Shown here in pieces: positions 1 to 12,955 of a DNA stretch of 64,000 nucleotides (position 1 is its first letter; the number at the start of each line of letters is the position of its first letter). The position numbers and the translations under genes were made by a program. The notes beneath the pieces are model-generated. The model ran no database searches. It worked only from the letters and a program-made list of their open reading frames with translations, and was not told the DNA's origin. The stretch lies in contig CM077596.1 in NCBI GenBank assembly GCA_039654915.1, positions 75,889,751 to 75,953,750 on the forward strand, written 5' to 3'. Source of the DNA: Aquilaria yunnanensis. Taxonomy: Eukaryota; Streptophyta; Magnoliopsida; Malvales; Thymelaeaceae.

Positions 1-390
1 TATATACGCAGGATCACACAAGAAACGAATATTACATGTCTATAAGAAAATAGAGATCTTCAACCATCTAATCAAGATATATACCGGATCCACGATAGCT
101 ATTTCATGGAAAAGAAAATCTCTTAATACAGGTCGTAAATTGATCAGACTCTAGCTAGCTAACCACGTTATATATTAATTATGATGTTAGTAATAGTAAG
201 TCAATCTATTACCATTTTATTTGAATTCTAACAGTTGAAAACGTTGTGTAAAAAGTGGTAGTTTGATCATGACTAATTTACTAGTTATTAAAAAATGGGT
301 CATTGGCCACAATCGTTGTGGAAAAATATATCATTTCCCACTACAGCTTATAAAAAATAATCAACTTAATGAGAAAAAATATGGACATAC

Positions 391-1713
391 TCTTTGCCGC
401 CATAAGTCCAAGCATCCCAACCGGCAGGTACTATAACGTCGCCAAAAGACGACTTATAGAAAATCACTCTTGAGTAAGCTCCATACGCTCTCCCAAGGTA
501 TGTTTTACCAACCCCATGTATTACGCAGAACTTGAACACAAACCCACTAGGATCATGTGTTGAGCTCCGACTTTGCGCCGTTATGAAGCCGGCAGAAGCT
601 TGTGGGTCATATTTTCCCAGGTTCAGCAAAATGTTACATTTCTGTCAAACAAGCAACTGTTAGGGCATGAATGATCAACAACAGAAAGTTCAAGGACTTG
701 AGTGGTAACTAAAAGAATACCACGTAGATGGACTGGCCAGAGCCGAAGATGAAATCAATGCCACCTTCAAAGTAACAATGGGAGAAGTAGTGGCGGCCAG
801 TAGCGTCCCATAAGGTGTCTTGGAGGCTGATAAAGGCACACCGGTAAAAAGCAGATCTATCTCCATATATTCTAGCTGCTAAAGCCTGTCTTATGATGCT
901 ATTACCATCTAGGTCGTCTCTTGGCACGTTATAGTTATTCTGTAACCAATTTATAAAAATTTTATTTTAACTATCAAAACATGAAATTAATGAACAAAAA
1001 TAATAAAAGTCTCATGATACATAAAAAGAAAAAAAAACTTGAAGAATAAAAATAAAATCAACATATATTCCAGTTCAATCTTTATATAGACCTTGAAGGT
1101 AATGTCTTTGGCAACAATGTCGGGAGCAAATGAGGTGAAGGTGGCGCTGGTATCTGTCTGCTGGTGATCACCGTATATAATAGAAGTGTGTTGCCTTCCC
1201 GCTCCTTTCAAATATATGCATGGCTTGTCCTCTGGAATTGTCACCTTCTCTCTGTGTAATATACAAATATATATATATATATATATATTATACACTAACA
1301 AATTAATTCATCCATCTGAATAAACTTTATTTGTACTTACCTTGAGTAATTAGAAGTAACTATATACATACATACATACAAACATATATATATATATATA
1401 GACAGAGAGAGAGAGAGCGAGAGAGAGAGATCAGCAAGAGCACAGATATATACACATATATTCCAGGTGAAATTTTAACACGAATCCAGCGAGTATTATG
1501 AAGCGGGACGGAATCGATGGCACTTTGAATAGTTGTGAAGTTGCCACGGCCAGATGGATTAACCGTTATTGTATAAGCAACACCGATTGGATCCGATGCG
1601 TTTAACTGGCAATTACCGGAAGCAGCAGCTCTGCAAACCGGCCAAAAAGGTAACAAAAATAGTGCTATTAAAAAAATATTGCACCCAATAATTTGCTGAG
1701 AATTGTTCTCCAT
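391..1713 (-). CDS. PME: Pectinesterase (pectin methylesterase), four exons, 3' end outside window
   Basis: Cell-wall enzyme that removes methyl esters from homogalacturonan. Exons inferred from GT/AG sites and phase: 1454-1713, 1092-1251, 721-939, 391-641. They give about 296 residues. Exon 1 opens with a hydrophobic signal peptide (residues about 8-30) and runs straight into the catalytic domain, with no PMEI-type pro-region. Family motifs are present in order: GIYVE across the exon 1/2 junction (GxYxE), RQALA, LQDTLW, DFIFG and LGRAYG. These keep the catalytic Gln, both Asp and the Arg. The fifth motif has Ala-Tyr where many members have Pro-Trp. Exon 4 ends at a good donor (AAAGA then GTATGT) in phase 2. 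About 45-55 C-terminal residues are missing, and none are visible in 1-390, so the last exon probably lies left of the window. No frameshift seen. The family is certain; the exact paralogue is not. Confidence 0.9.
1383..1431. repeat. AT and GA microsatellites in pectinesterase intron 1
   Basis: An (AT)n run followed by a (GA)n run lies in intron 1, just downstream of the exon-1 donor. A second (TA)n run sits at about 1265-1289, just upstream of the exon-2 acceptor. The intron is therefore bounded by length-variable repeats on both sides. Confidence 0.8.
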
Positions 1714-1785
1714 GCTATTATAGACTTTGGCTAATACGGTTTTTACGAGTTGATGGATTTAGATTCTCAGAAACCAATCGGCGCG

Positions 1786-1792
1786 ATTTATA
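1786..1792 (-). promoter_or_regulatory. TATA box of the pectinesterase gene
   Basis: TATAAAT on the minus strand, about 75 bp upstream of the ATG at 1713. That spacing suits a short 5' leader. Position and sequence only. Confidence 0.5.
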
Positions 1793-2465
1793 AAGAGATG
1801 ATATTAATTAATCGAGTGACTCGGAAAAATGAGCTAATATGGTCTTTCCAGGTGCCTCTGTTATTCACAAGGTTGTGAATTTCTCTCTTTGGCCTTACTT
1901 ACTAGAATAGAATATGGTCGAATTTACTTGTTTTGTGAGAAACAATTAATTCAGGATCTAATGGGAGATTATTTTGGAGATTCTGACCCTTCAACAATTT
2001 CGTCAAGTGTTGGAAGTAATAAGGTAATGATCAAGGGAGGATAAAAAAAAATTAATTTCTAAGCAAATTAGAAGATCATGCATGATGCGAATGAAATTAC
2101 ACTATCTAGGTTGATCAAAGTCACAAATAGTAGTAAACAAAAAGAAATGGCGTGGATATATATATGTATATATATGTTGCATAATTTTGCAAAATATCAA
2201 GCAATTTATTTTTCTCACGATGCATGCATGAAGGAAAATAAGCGGGAAAAGAAAAAAACTTATAAATTGCCCCGGTCTCTCGGATTTGGCAGGATTTCTT
2301 CCATGCATGAGCGGAACTTTACAGGAGGGGCGAGGACATGGCTCCCAGAAACTAAAAAAGTTGAAAGTGCTTTGTAATTTATTTATATTTATTTATAGAT
2401 AAATTAGTATTTGGCAAGAACTTCATTGCAAGTTACTCAACAGAGGCACAAATATCTCATACCTA

Positions 2466-2780
2466 TTACATTTATAAAGAAAAAATGTTTAAAATTTATA
2501 AATTTGAAGGTAATTAAGTCAAGATAAATTCAAATCAAAGGATTTGAAAAATTGAAACGTTTCAAAGTTGTCAATCACCAATTTGGTTTTGGTTTAAGCA
2601 CAAAAAAAAAAAAAAGATATTGATTGTAACTCATGCAAGTTTGAGGCCTAAAATGCTTTAAAAAAAAATTTTGGACATCTTATACATTTATTGAGACACT
2701 GGTAAAAATGCTCTATTTCAATGTCTAAGGATCAAAAGATATCATCCCACACAAATAGATGATCAGTTGTGCAAGTTAAC
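2466..2780 (+). repeat. Dispersed repeat, single copy of the family at 6983-7968
   Basis: It shares an ordered series of phrases with 6983-7340 (same strand) and with the reverse complement of 7655-7968. Shared phrases include TTTATAAAGAAAAAA, AACTCATGCAAGTTT and ATCATCCCACACAAATAGA-like blocks. Probably a fragment of an unclassified non-autonomous element. Confidence 0.5.
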
Positions 2781-4281
2781 CATTTTTCGTTTTTGGACAT
2801 CTAGTTAGCAGAAAGGGTAAAACGGGTCTCGACAAAAAAGGGGGAAAAAAAGTACGGTAGCAGCCAAAACATTATTTTTAATTAATGTCAGAAAGCTCAT
2901 ACTTTTGGTTGACATAGTAGGATTAAATAAAGGTGTGGGCCGTCTGGCCATTCCTTGTAAGAAATTAAAGTTGATGGCTATAGTGTAGCATATCTAACTC
3001 TCAGGTGAACGAAAGTAACAAAAATCCTAAAGGTGTGGTTCCAAAAAAAAGAAAATTACCAAGTTTGGAAATTGATTTGTTCTTTCTTTCTTTCTTTTTT
3101 TTTCTGGGTGTGTCTTGGGGGGAGGGGGGAAGGATGGAAAAAACAAGAAAGTGATACCAGATATTTTCTCAATGTATGAATTTAGAATCGTGTATGATAA
3201 CAATTAATTAACAAGACCGGCGAGGTGCATGGAATATTGTCCTGAGATTCTTCTCTTTTTTTTTTTGGTCTGATAAGTTATTATTTTCAGAATAAATTAG
3301 GGACTTCGGTAGCTTATGAAGCTATTAATTAGGATTATTCTAGATTCGGATCAAGGCTCTTACGTCGCGATATACATTCAAGATAGATGACATATGAAAA
3401 GCGCATTTGCAAACTTGTGAGATACTAATGAAGATTAAAAGGCAATTTTAGTCAAAAATAATAATTTTTTTTCTCAGAATTACAAAAAAAAAAAAATTGT
3501 TGTTCGTAAGTTCTCTTTCCAGACGATTAGAACGCATAACAAAAAACACATGGAAGAGTGTGACATATGCCAAAACTTTTATGCATCTTATGAGCTAAAT
3601 TATCGTTTTACCCTCACTAAAAATTAACAATCCCAATCATGTTTTGCTGCCCACCCGGCCCACCGTTGCATCTAGGTAGGTCTGGCATCTTCTACAAGCA
3701 CCATCCTATGCACGTCGGCCCACGTTCCCAGCAACTAACAATGCCAAATCAGTCGAGTAAAGAGGGATAAGAAGGTCGAGACATGCAGACAAATGAGCCA
3801 TGCACCTTCCCTTCTTCGTGCGATCTCGGTTGAATGAACGGCTTCTGAAGATGATAGGTTTGGGTGGGGGTTTTCGAATCGGTGCAATAGATTTGTGTCT
3901 TAAATGATCGTGGGTTAGGTCGTAGCGATGGTGGTGCGGTTCATGCCGGAAACCATCGGCTCGTCTTTTTCTCTAAATGAAGTGAAATCAAGAAAGGATT
4001 TGCACAGGTGGGTCTGGTACAACGATGAGTTAAGATGGCAAGCGTGGGGAAGAAGAGATCAGGGAGGGATTTGAGGAAGGAGAGGCAAAGAGCGATACGG
4101 AGGAGGAGCTAGGACGAGAGGAGAAGATCACCTGAAACAAATTTGTCAAAGAAGATTACTGGTTTTAGGTTTTGTGGGTGAACCACATGTTTTAATTTGT
4201 TACCTATGTTTTCTTTTGTGCAAAGGAATCCCTCATATTTCTTTTACATATAGGATATGTATATTTATATATAAGCATATG

Positions 4282-5026
4282 TTTCACCTAGGAAAGCTTA
4301 TATGTACAAGGTAATAATACACACACACACCCCAAATATATATATATCAGTAACTTTTAGTTTGTACATATATCTATTTTCTTGCAGAAGGTGTATTTTA
4401 ACATTATTCACACCTGTTTTTTACTTTTTAGAAAGAATGATAAAATCAATATATATTTATTATCTGATTAGTACATATCCCTAACATTATTTGTCAAGTT
4501 CATACATATCTATTATTCAATTTGTACATATCACTATTATATTACTATTAATCATTTTTTATTTCTTTGAAAACCCAATTCATTGATTCTATGAAATTAT
4601 ATAAATTTATGTTCATATTGGAAATATTATATGTAAGAATTATGTAATAATGCGTATGCAAATATTTAAAAGATTGCAGAGATAATACAGTGTAATATAT
4701 CAATAATAATTTTTAGTATTTGATTTATTTATAGGTTTCCCAACATTTATACATATTGTTTACTATTTTTTTTAATTACTTGTCTTACTTTGCTTATATA
4801 TTTGATTTACATAAATTTATCATTTGTTATGTACATATATATGATTTTATTAGAAAATGTGTTTTGACGACTGTTTTTAGAATGAAGGGTATAGTGGAAC
4901 TTATACATACAATTGAATATATTAGTAACAGTTTTGCAACCTCATTAACCCGTAATGGTGCAGATAAGATATGTATTTGTACAAAAGCATGTGTTCACCT
5001 AGGAAAGCTTATATGTACAAGGTAAT
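4282..5026 (+). repeat. Pair of 30-bp direct repeats bounding 0.7 kb
   Basis: The phrase TTCACCTAGGAAAGCTTATA, continuing with TGTACAAGGTAATAA, occurs at about 4284-4315 and again at about 4994-5026. The enclosed 0.7 kb is AT-rich and non-coding. It could be a local duplication or remains of an element; no type is assigned. Confidence 0.55.
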
Positions 5027-5036
5027 AAAATAAATA

Positions 5037-5266
5037 CTCTCTCCGTCCCAAAATTTTTGCTCCATTTATTTTTTGCAATTAATCTAAGATTTTTTATTTT
5101 CAAAATTTTAATATATAAATGAAGAATCTTTATATATAAATGATAAATCAAGACATGTAGTTTTTAAATATTTTTTTTATTTTTTTCTAAAAGACAATAA
5201 TATGAATAAATTTAAGTTAAAATATAACAAAAAGTCAAATGGGTAAAAGTTTTGGGAAAGACGAAG
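5037..5266. mobile_element. Stowaway-like MITE, 230 bp
   Basis: It begins CTCTCCGTCCCAAAA and ends TTTTGGGAAAGACGAAG, which are imperfect inverted termini of the CTCCCTCCGTCCC type. A TA flanks each end (5035-5036 and 5267-5268), as expected of Tc1/mariner-derived MITEs. The interior phrase CAATAATATGAATAAAT recurs in the elements at 48,669 and 50,733, so all belong to one family. Confidence 0.8.
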
Positions 5267-5873
5267 TATTTATCTTATACCAAACATACATATAAATTAT
5301 TCATTGTGTATATAATTATTTTGTTTTAAGGAAGCGCATTTTGACATAGATTGATTGATAGGACAAAAAACGAGGAAAAGTATTGCGTTCCCAATCTGCT
5401 TGGCACTGCCATCGTGCTACTATTGTAATTGTAATTGTAGATAATTGTAGATAATTACTTAAAAACATAGATGCACACTACCTTCCCTTCCCTTACTCCT
5501 CAGCAACACTTAAAAACCTGTAATTGTAGATAATTTTGAGTATGGAAAATAAAAAGACAAAAAAATATTAGAAAAATAACAATTTCACAACCCAAAATAG
5601 GTCAACAAAATCTAATAAGTAATTTGTAATATGTCATGATTCTTACATATTACTTTAGATGCCTTGTAATTTAGCTCTCAAGGTGCTAGTATTTAGTAAC
5701 ACATGAAAATAGGTCCAACAATACTAACTACCCAATTGGCATATCAACATAGATGATGGAGTATATATTGAAACACCAATGTACTTAAAAGCTATTTCAT
5801 ACAAGATAAAACTTACATAATACTAGCAGTGACTTGTAGTAACGCACGAGTAACCAACTCATACTTTGTTGCA

Positions 5874-6947
5874 CACTACAAAATGAAAGCTTAAAAGCAA
5901 TTGAAGAAACAATCGCTTTCAATATCATGGTTCCACTGAAGTGAGATTGAGATGTTGAGTAGCATAAACCATAATAGGTCCTATTGATGCAACTAACGTG
6001 CAACTGGCTTGTGCAACTGAATGCTTTAGTGACTCGTTTAATGCTAGACTGATTTTGTGAGAAATTGATACTTTCGGTTGCACGCCATTCAACTGAACTG
6101 CTAATCATTCCTGCAATTAAATGTTTTTTAACATATTAATTTAGAGCTGTAATATTAAATTAATAATAACTATTATTCTAGAACAAACTCAAAAAAATGA
6201 CCTCTCACTTGGTAACATCACTCTGCCACCACCAATCCCTCTTCCTCAAATTCCCCTCTTCGACCACCACTCTCCCTTTCATCACCAACACAATGTCACC
6301 CACAACCACCACCCAATTTTCCCTCACCTTTGCTATTTCCTCCTCCTCATTCATCACCTCCACCTCCTAACCCATCTTCCTCGACCTCTTTCACCAATAC
6401 CTCATCACCCAAAACTTTCATAGGGCAGGTGAGGAGACCCACCACCTGTTCTCATCCTCCTTGGCAATGAACCCACCTAAAAGCACAAGCACGTGTTTTG
6501 AGAGGGACACTGCTATTTAGTAGTATACTGAGCATATCCTTTAAGGCAGACAAGAGGGAGGAAGAAGGAAGAGTTTAGGAGTTAAAAGCCACAAAGAGAA
6601 TGAGAAGCAGAGAGGGGAAAACTAGAGGAGGAGCGAAAATGAGGAAGAAATGAGAAAGGGCGTAATGCTTGTGGGAGCGATTGATATAGCAACTGATACT
6701 TTATGTGCAACTGAGAAGCGATTGAAGTTAATTTTTTTATAAAATGAAGTAACTGATGTACAACTGATGGGGAGAATTTTTAATTTCGTGCAACTGGCAT
6801 GTTATTGAATTCTTTACCACTAACGCCTTTCAATGGCACATCAATCACACATCTTGTAAGCCTCACAAGGCAAGGGAGCAACTGATGTGCAATTGAATGG
6901 GTTTAGCAACTGGAAATCAGTTGCTACCTAGCTTTTCTCTTGTAGTG
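5874..6947. mobile_element. Non-autonomous CACTA element, 1.07 kb
   Basis: It starts CACTACAAAATGAAAGC, ends AGCTTTTCTCTTGTAGTG, and is flanked by the 3-bp TSD GCA (5871-5873 and 6948-6950). Repeated phrases such as GCAACTGATGTGCAA cluster near the ends, like CACTA subterminal repeats. The middle (6530-6665) is purine-rich. No transposase is encoded. Confidence 0.85.
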
Positions 6948-6982
6948 GCAAGTCGATCAACAAACATAAAAATTTTTCATAA

Positions 6983-7968
6983 GGATTGCATTTATAAAGA
7001 AAAAAATAGTTAAAAAAATATGAATACAAAATGAAGTTGTGATCAATTCAAGGGTTTTTTTTTAAAAAAAAATTAAAATATTTTAAACTTGTTTGTAACC
7101 AATTTGATAAACATAAAATATAAGACATAGGACCAAGGTAGTGGCTTGGGATTTAAGCACAAATCAGGGTCTTGACTATAACTAATGAAAATTTAGGGGC
7201 CTAAAACTCAAAAACTAAACATTTATTATATTTTTTGTACTTACTACCAAAAGTGGTAAAAGTGCATGAGTTGAAAGTTTAAGGAGCAATATGTATCATC
7301 ATACACAAATGGAGAACTTATAGTGTCATTTACCTTTTTTTTTTTAAACCTCTTCTAACTAGACCCAAAACGCGGGTTGAATCCAAAAATAAAGTCATTG
7401 TATCAAGGGAAGTTATTGTTCCCAATTATATTAACTGAGAGGTGATGAGATGTTAGGAACAGTAACTGTTCAACTATAGTTCCTTTTTTCTTTGTATTTT
7501 TTTTTTTGGTTAGGCGCGTTTTGTTTTTTTGTTGGCCCAAAATATGTCTAACATGAAAAAGGGTAATATTACATGACAGATACTTTATTTGTTTATGATA
7601 ATATCTTTTGGTCTTTAGGTTTTTTGTTAGCTAAAATTATGTCATAAATAAGAAAAGGTAATATTACATAATAGATACTCTATTTGTGTATGATAATATA
7701 TTATGGTCCTCAAGTTTTAAAATCAGACATTTTTATCACTCTATCCTAGTAAACACAAAAGATGTTCTAAACTTTTGATTCACATTTTCAGCCCCTAAAC
7801 TTGCATGAGTTATAATCAAGAACTGATTGTATAGTTAAATTCCAAAACAAATTGGATATTAGTTACATTGAGATGTTTCAAGTTTTCCAAAATCTTTAAA
7901 TTGATTATTACTTAATTTTAAATTCATAATCTTTTAAATGTTTTTTTCAGTATAAATTTATATCTTTA
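6983..7968. repeat. Long imperfect inverted repeat, arms about 0.32 kb
   Basis: The left arm (6983-7340) matches the reverse complement of the right arm (7655-7968) over most of its length, with indels. A related single copy lies at 2466-2780. The spacer holds two tandem copies of a roughly 100-bp unit containing GGTAATATTACAT. The structure could fold into a large hairpin. No transposase or clear TSD seen. Confidence 0.6.
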
Positions 7969-8998
7969 TTGATCGACCCGCAATGAAGTGTGGGCTTCAT
8001 GTAACCTTTGCTCATATTTTTATACATCTTACATGCATATTAAAATCAATCATTAATTCCTTATATTTTCACCATCGGTTATGTTCCTTTGAGATTAATT
8101 AACTTATCAATCTAACAAATAAATCATTTATGAAAAGTCTTTCCTCATTGCTGTAAAATAATGCATACCTGCGGCAATGCTCAAGCTTGCATCTATTGAC
8201 ACAACTAAACCTTTTTACTTTAGATAATATAGAATGATTTAGTCAAAAATCTTGGAAATTCATGTCATATATGTTGCAATGTTCAACTTGTGATAACGTC
8301 TGGCCAAGAAAAAAGAAGCTAGTGTTAAGGTTTTAATTTAGGTTAATTAATCTTCGTTAGTACCAACGAACGCATGCAAATGAATAAATTGTGTGCTTTG
8401 ATTCGTAAGTAATTACTTTCACACATGACTTAGCGCTAAGCCGCGCTTCGATCGATCGACGGCTATTGCACTACTGATTGGCGAAAGGGGCAAAAAAATA
8501 AAAACTCTAATCTTAATCTTATGCAAAAAAAATATAATGTTACCAAATGAATACAAGTAAAGAAATGTACTACGGTGAAGGCTAAGGATGAAGAGCAACC
8601 GTGAAAATCAACCTCTTGCACAAATAAAAATGAACCGAATACCGGGAAACTAATCCAACCTCGATCGGTCATTACCCTCAAATAGATCATGACCGCTTAA
8701 TTTACATCTCTGTTAAATGACCACATCTCCACATAAATAAAACCTGCAGGACTAGCTAGCTAGCCAGCTGCAAGCCTGCAACCACTAGCTAGCTCCTATA
8801 TATTCACTATTATTATGACCACCTCTCAAAAGAAAATTAAACACATGTTGAAAAAAAAAACAAGGAAAAAAGAGAAACAAATACCAGTAAGGAAACTAAT
8901 TAAAGAATAATCAATAACATCAATCAGCTGCCTTAACTACAAACAATTAACGTTCATATATATATCACCATCATCAAGATTGATTCCTATTGCGCTCA
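7969..8998. other. Intergenic 3' flank of the bHLH gene
   Basis: AT-rich with no convincing coding region. The last few hundred bases before 8999 should contain the 3' UTR of the UPBEAT1-like gene, but no specific processing signal could be assigned. Confidence 0.5.
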
Positions 8999-9346
8999 TC
9001 ACTGAGCATCATCAGAACTACCTGTCAATGCGTTGACCAGAATCTGCATCACTTTAACTCTCATTTGCAGGGCCAAAATATAATCTGCTGTTTCTCTGAA
9101 GAGCCCCTCCAATCCCCTTCCCTGGTTAGCCTTAGTACTCTTGGGGATCAATACCTTCAAGGCCCTCACCTTTCTCATCATTACAATGGAAGCCCTCCGC
9201 TTCACCAGAACTGAGCTTCTGCCCCTCGCCTTTCTCCCATTTTTCATCAACGCCCTCCTCAGCTTCCCCTTCTTCAGTGTCCTTCTTCTCAACTTGGAAA
9301 TCTCATCCTTCGAGTCCATCAAGCCAAATGCAGAATGAAGTCCCAT
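8999..9346 (-). CDS. UPB1: UPBEAT1-like atypical bHLH transcription factor
   Basis: Single-exon, 115-residue nuclear protein. The N-terminal half is Lys/Arg-rich (about residues 19-59). Helix 1 is around MRKVRALKVLIP (57-68), followed by a Gly-rich loop. Helix 2 is GLFRETADYILALQMRVKVM (81-100). The helix-2 signature LFRxTADYILALxMxVKVMQ is characteristic of plant UPBEAT1-type proteins, which are about 100 residues long. Like them it lacks the His-Glu-Arg set used to bind E-boxes. In Arabidopsis UPB1 represses class III peroxidase genes and sets the root proliferation-to-elongation boundary through ROS balance; the same role here is inference. The start is the first ATG after the TATA box at 9444-9451. 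The frame is intact. Confidence 0.85.
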   Translation of the reverse strand: MGLHSAFGLMDSKDEISKLRRRTLKKGKLRRALMKNGRKARGRSSVLVKRRASIVMMRKVRALKVLIPKSTKANQGRGLEGLFRETADYILALQMRVKVMQILVNALTGSSDDAQ

Positions 9347-9443
9347 ATTGAATCAAGGAACCAAATCAAGAATCTCTATAAATGTTTGTACACAAATTAA
9401 ACTTGTAATGGTTTTTGTTCTCACAAGCGGCAGAGCTCAACAG

Positions 9444-9451
9444 TTTATATA
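9444..9451 (-). promoter_or_regulatory. TATA box of the UPBEAT1-like gene
   Basis: TATATAAA on the minus strand, 98 bp upstream of the ATG, predicting a leader of about 65-70 nt. The open stretch at 9474-9722 lies upstream of this box, so it is unlikely to be a leader uORF. Confidence 0.55.
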
Positions 9452-11987
9452 CATGTATGGTTTTGTGGAGAAATTAAGGTGTTGCTGGGGTTTGAGAGGA
9501 TAACGGATAAATATATTTAAGGGGGACAGCCAGAAAGTGATTAGGTGTCCCAAGGCCTCCGAGGGAATTGGGGATAGGTGAATAGGAAGGTGCCACGTTT
9601 CGGTTGCTAGGGTTTTGTGTTGTGCATGTTATCCAACTCAATGCACATGCAGGCACATGATTGGCAACTCTCGGCTCCTCCACAGGACCCAACCCCCCCA
9701 GCTCCCGAAACCACCACCCCATCTCCTCATCTCATCAGAACACGCTGGATTATTCCCATTTCCAGCTTTCCATTAAATTCTATGCACACATAATAAAAAA
9801 AGTGAATTAATTACCTAGCTAGACTTCTAATTAATTAACTAGTGCTACCACTTTTTGAAATTATTTTTAATTTACAAATTTATATATTACGTGTATATAT
9901 GTTGTTATCGACATGTCGGTTAGTAAGAGCGACGCATAGAAATTAAAAAATAGTTTTCAAGTGACATTAAATCTGAAAAATTATAAAGAGTTTTTGAAGG
10001 GGAACTTAATTGATCAAAATGGAGACATGTTCCGTTCAATATACAGACAATCCCATGCAGCATCTTGGTTGATGGGTAAAATAATAATTTGATTAATTTC
10101 CTGATCATTTCCAGCTCAATCATCAAAGTGGGCACCTTCTTATCCATGTTCCCGAAAAGGAATTAATTAATCCTAAAAAGTATGGAAGATGAGGGGCTTA
10201 AATCTGGTGGTTCTGCGGATAAAAAAATAAAATGAAAAGAAAAAACCCTCCTTATGGTTCTGTTTAAACTGTTCTTCTTTTGTCAATCCATTTGTAAACA
10301 AAGGAGAAAACCTTCTGTGTTGGGCCGAGACCGGATTTGCTTCTGACATTGGCGAACCACGTTCTGACATGTTCTTCCTCATAAAACAATCTCGACGACA
10401 CCGCCGATAAAACTCCATCCCCAGACAAGTCTCAGAGACAAATATGCTTCTCCTTCCCTACCGAATCTTTGTTTCAGTAATTTCCTTGGATCAAATGCAT
10501 CTTCTGTCCCTAGCTTTTAATTATTTTCCTACTCTTATCCCTAACCTTCAAATTGCGCGAAATAGGTCCCTGACCCTCAAAAAATGTTCGATTTTCATCA
10601 TTTTCTCAACAGAAAATTTGAAATGTGACGAAAAATGCTATATCAACATAAAATTATAGGGAAAATGAAACATTTTTTCCTTACCCTTATCTTTTTTTTT
10701 TAATCTTAAATGAATCTTTAACTTCAATTTGCATACAAAAATATCTTATTATCATAAAAAATTCTTACATCAAAATTTTAATTAAAGAATACATAAGAAC
10801 TAATAATATTTTATAAAAACATAATAATTCATCAGTAACCTTTTTATACATTGTAATAAGCTTCAAACTAAATAATTAAATAATTATAGTCATGAATTTT
10901 TCCCATATTTTAGAGATAACTAAAATGGTTAATTAAATGAATTTTAAAAAATGGTTAAGTGAATAAAATATTTAGTGTTAATCATTCTTTGCATTGAAGC
11001 TTTATTTAGTCAAATAATTGTTCATTCAAAGATGATTAATAAGCATAATTAAAAAAAACCTTCAAAAAATAAATCATGGTTAGGGTTCTTAAAACAATTC
11101 AAAAACCATGTTTTCCTAATGGCTTGATTTCATCAATTTGAAGTGAAATATGTTAATCCAACCATGGGGTTATCGTTTTGTGGTCCATATATACTCTATG
11201 AAACATACATATTTTATTTTGACTTGCACACTTGGTGGTGGCCAAAGAGGGATGAGAGTGTGATGGACGTGAAGATGGTCGTTCGACAATTAGATAAAAA
11301 ACTTTCAAGATTTCTATGGTAAAGGAAAAAATTTTAGGAGTTAAAACTAATTTTTTTTTTCAATTTCTTTAAGGAATATTTGTAATTATAGTTATTAACT
11401 CTTATTGAGTAACAAGTTCTAATAGATTAAACAAGGTTAATTAAAGAATGATTCACGCATACTACTTTTTTTATTTATTCAACCTTTTAACTGGAATATA
11501 TTTAAATAAAAATTTTAATTATTGTTTACACCAACAAAAAGTAAGTATATTAGTATATTTTTTTAAATTATTTTGAAGCTTTTTATTATAATTCACAAAA
11601 TTATTATATATGAACTATTATTTTTATTATTCAATTAATAGTTTTTTTAATATTGTTCAATTAAAGTTCCAAATAAGAAATTTGTTCTAACAAAAATAAA
11701 GATAAAATAGAAGCTAATTACTCAATTAAGATAGAAAAATAACATTAGGGACAAAAAATGTCATCAGCCCTACAATCTTATTCTTATATGGAATTTTCAG
11801 TCATAATTAACGCTTTTTGTCAAGAAAAATATAAAATGGAATGTTTTTTGTGAGTTAAGGACCTACCAAGCACAATTTGTTTTTTGAGGTTAGGAACTGG
11901 AATGAAATAATAATTAAAAATTATGTACCACATGTGCAATTTATAGCTTTGTTTTGTGTGTGTGCTTAAAATTTGTTACAAGAACAA
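9452..11987. other. Upstream region of the bHLH gene and intergenic DNA
   Basis: 9,450-9,730 is relatively GC-rich and probably promoter. 10,170-10,440 is another less AT-rich patch with a short open frame and no recognisable family. Beyond that lies AT-rich DNA up to the CACTA terminus, with no RNA gene or repeat array seen. Confidence 0.5.
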
Positions 11988-12955
11988 GTACACTACTAAA
12001 ATTATGTATTTTCCAACTGCTTTTTTTACCAACCGTCTGACAGTTGGTAATTATCAATACATTGGACTGTTAGTAACAAGTTTGAAACTTTACCAACAAT
12101 TAAGCATTGGTAATTAAGAATTAGGGACAAATTTGAAAAACCAATGGAAAATGAAGGATTGAGGGTTTAAAAAAGTTGCGACTAAATTGGAACATTTAAA
12201 AAATTAAAGGAGAAACAAGCAATAGCTTGTCGATATTTCGATCCAATAGTCCAAATTAATAGAAAAAATAAGATGTAATGGCTAAGATTAATTAGGAGAA
12301 ATAAGAAAAAGGAAAATAGAAGGATACGACTTGTTGAGCTCGCAGATAGACATAAGTGAGAGTCAAGTTTGGTTAGGTGGTGACAGTTGAGCTCGATCGG
12401 AGCTTCAATTAGGCCTATTGGTGGCAGCCAAAAGCGACAACGGTGCTGGCAAGTTTTTGGCCACTGGCAGGTGGCTTTTCGGTGAAGTGAAGAGGATAGC
12501 ACGAGATGAGTCAGGGCAGAGCTAAGGAGAAGAACTCTTTTTGTTGAGTTTGGCAAGCTAATGAAGAACTAAGCGAGTAGTGATGTCTATGGCAATTAGT
12601 GAGAGTGTCGACAATTGTGAGGATTAGGAAATATTTATTTTTATTTTACATATGATTTACAGGAAAGATTTGGAAAGCTTGCGACTTTGTAGGATTAGGA
12701 AATTTGAAGCTTCTTTATATATGTGTAAAAGAGTAAACTCACATATAAGGGACTTTAGCTAGTGATCTATAATTGTGTGAAGAGCATTTTCATTTTCTAA
12801 AACAAAACTTGTAGAATCTTCATGCTCCGTTTCTTGGACAGTATGTCATAATTGTTGATTAAATTGGTTTTCCTAGTTTGGTCATGTTTTTCTTTTTTAT
12901 TTTGATTGCATACATGTAAGTTTAATATTTTGTCTAGTTTTCCAATTTGTATGTG

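Larger units (their letters stand above)
1795..5036. other. Intergenic, no gene recognised
   Basis: AT-rich DNA with poly-A/T runs and no credible coding region. 3640-4130 is less AT-rich and purine-rich on the plus strand, but carries no recognisable protein. It includes one copy of a dispersed 0.3-kb repeat (2466-2780) and one arm of a short direct repeat (4282-4315). Confidence 0.6.

Noticed and set aside
1..390. Last exon of the pectinesterase
   Set aside because: No frame here shows the expected C-terminal motifs or a suitable acceptor; it probably lies beyond the left edge.
2078..2377. 99-residue plus-strand ORF upstream of the pectinesterase
   Set aside because: Low-complexity, no domain, overlapped by an opposite-strand frame of similar quality.
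9474..9722. Conserved uORF of the UPBEAT1-like gene
   Set aside because: It lies upstream of the only well-placed TATA box, so it is probably not in the mRNA, and it shows no recognisable conservation.
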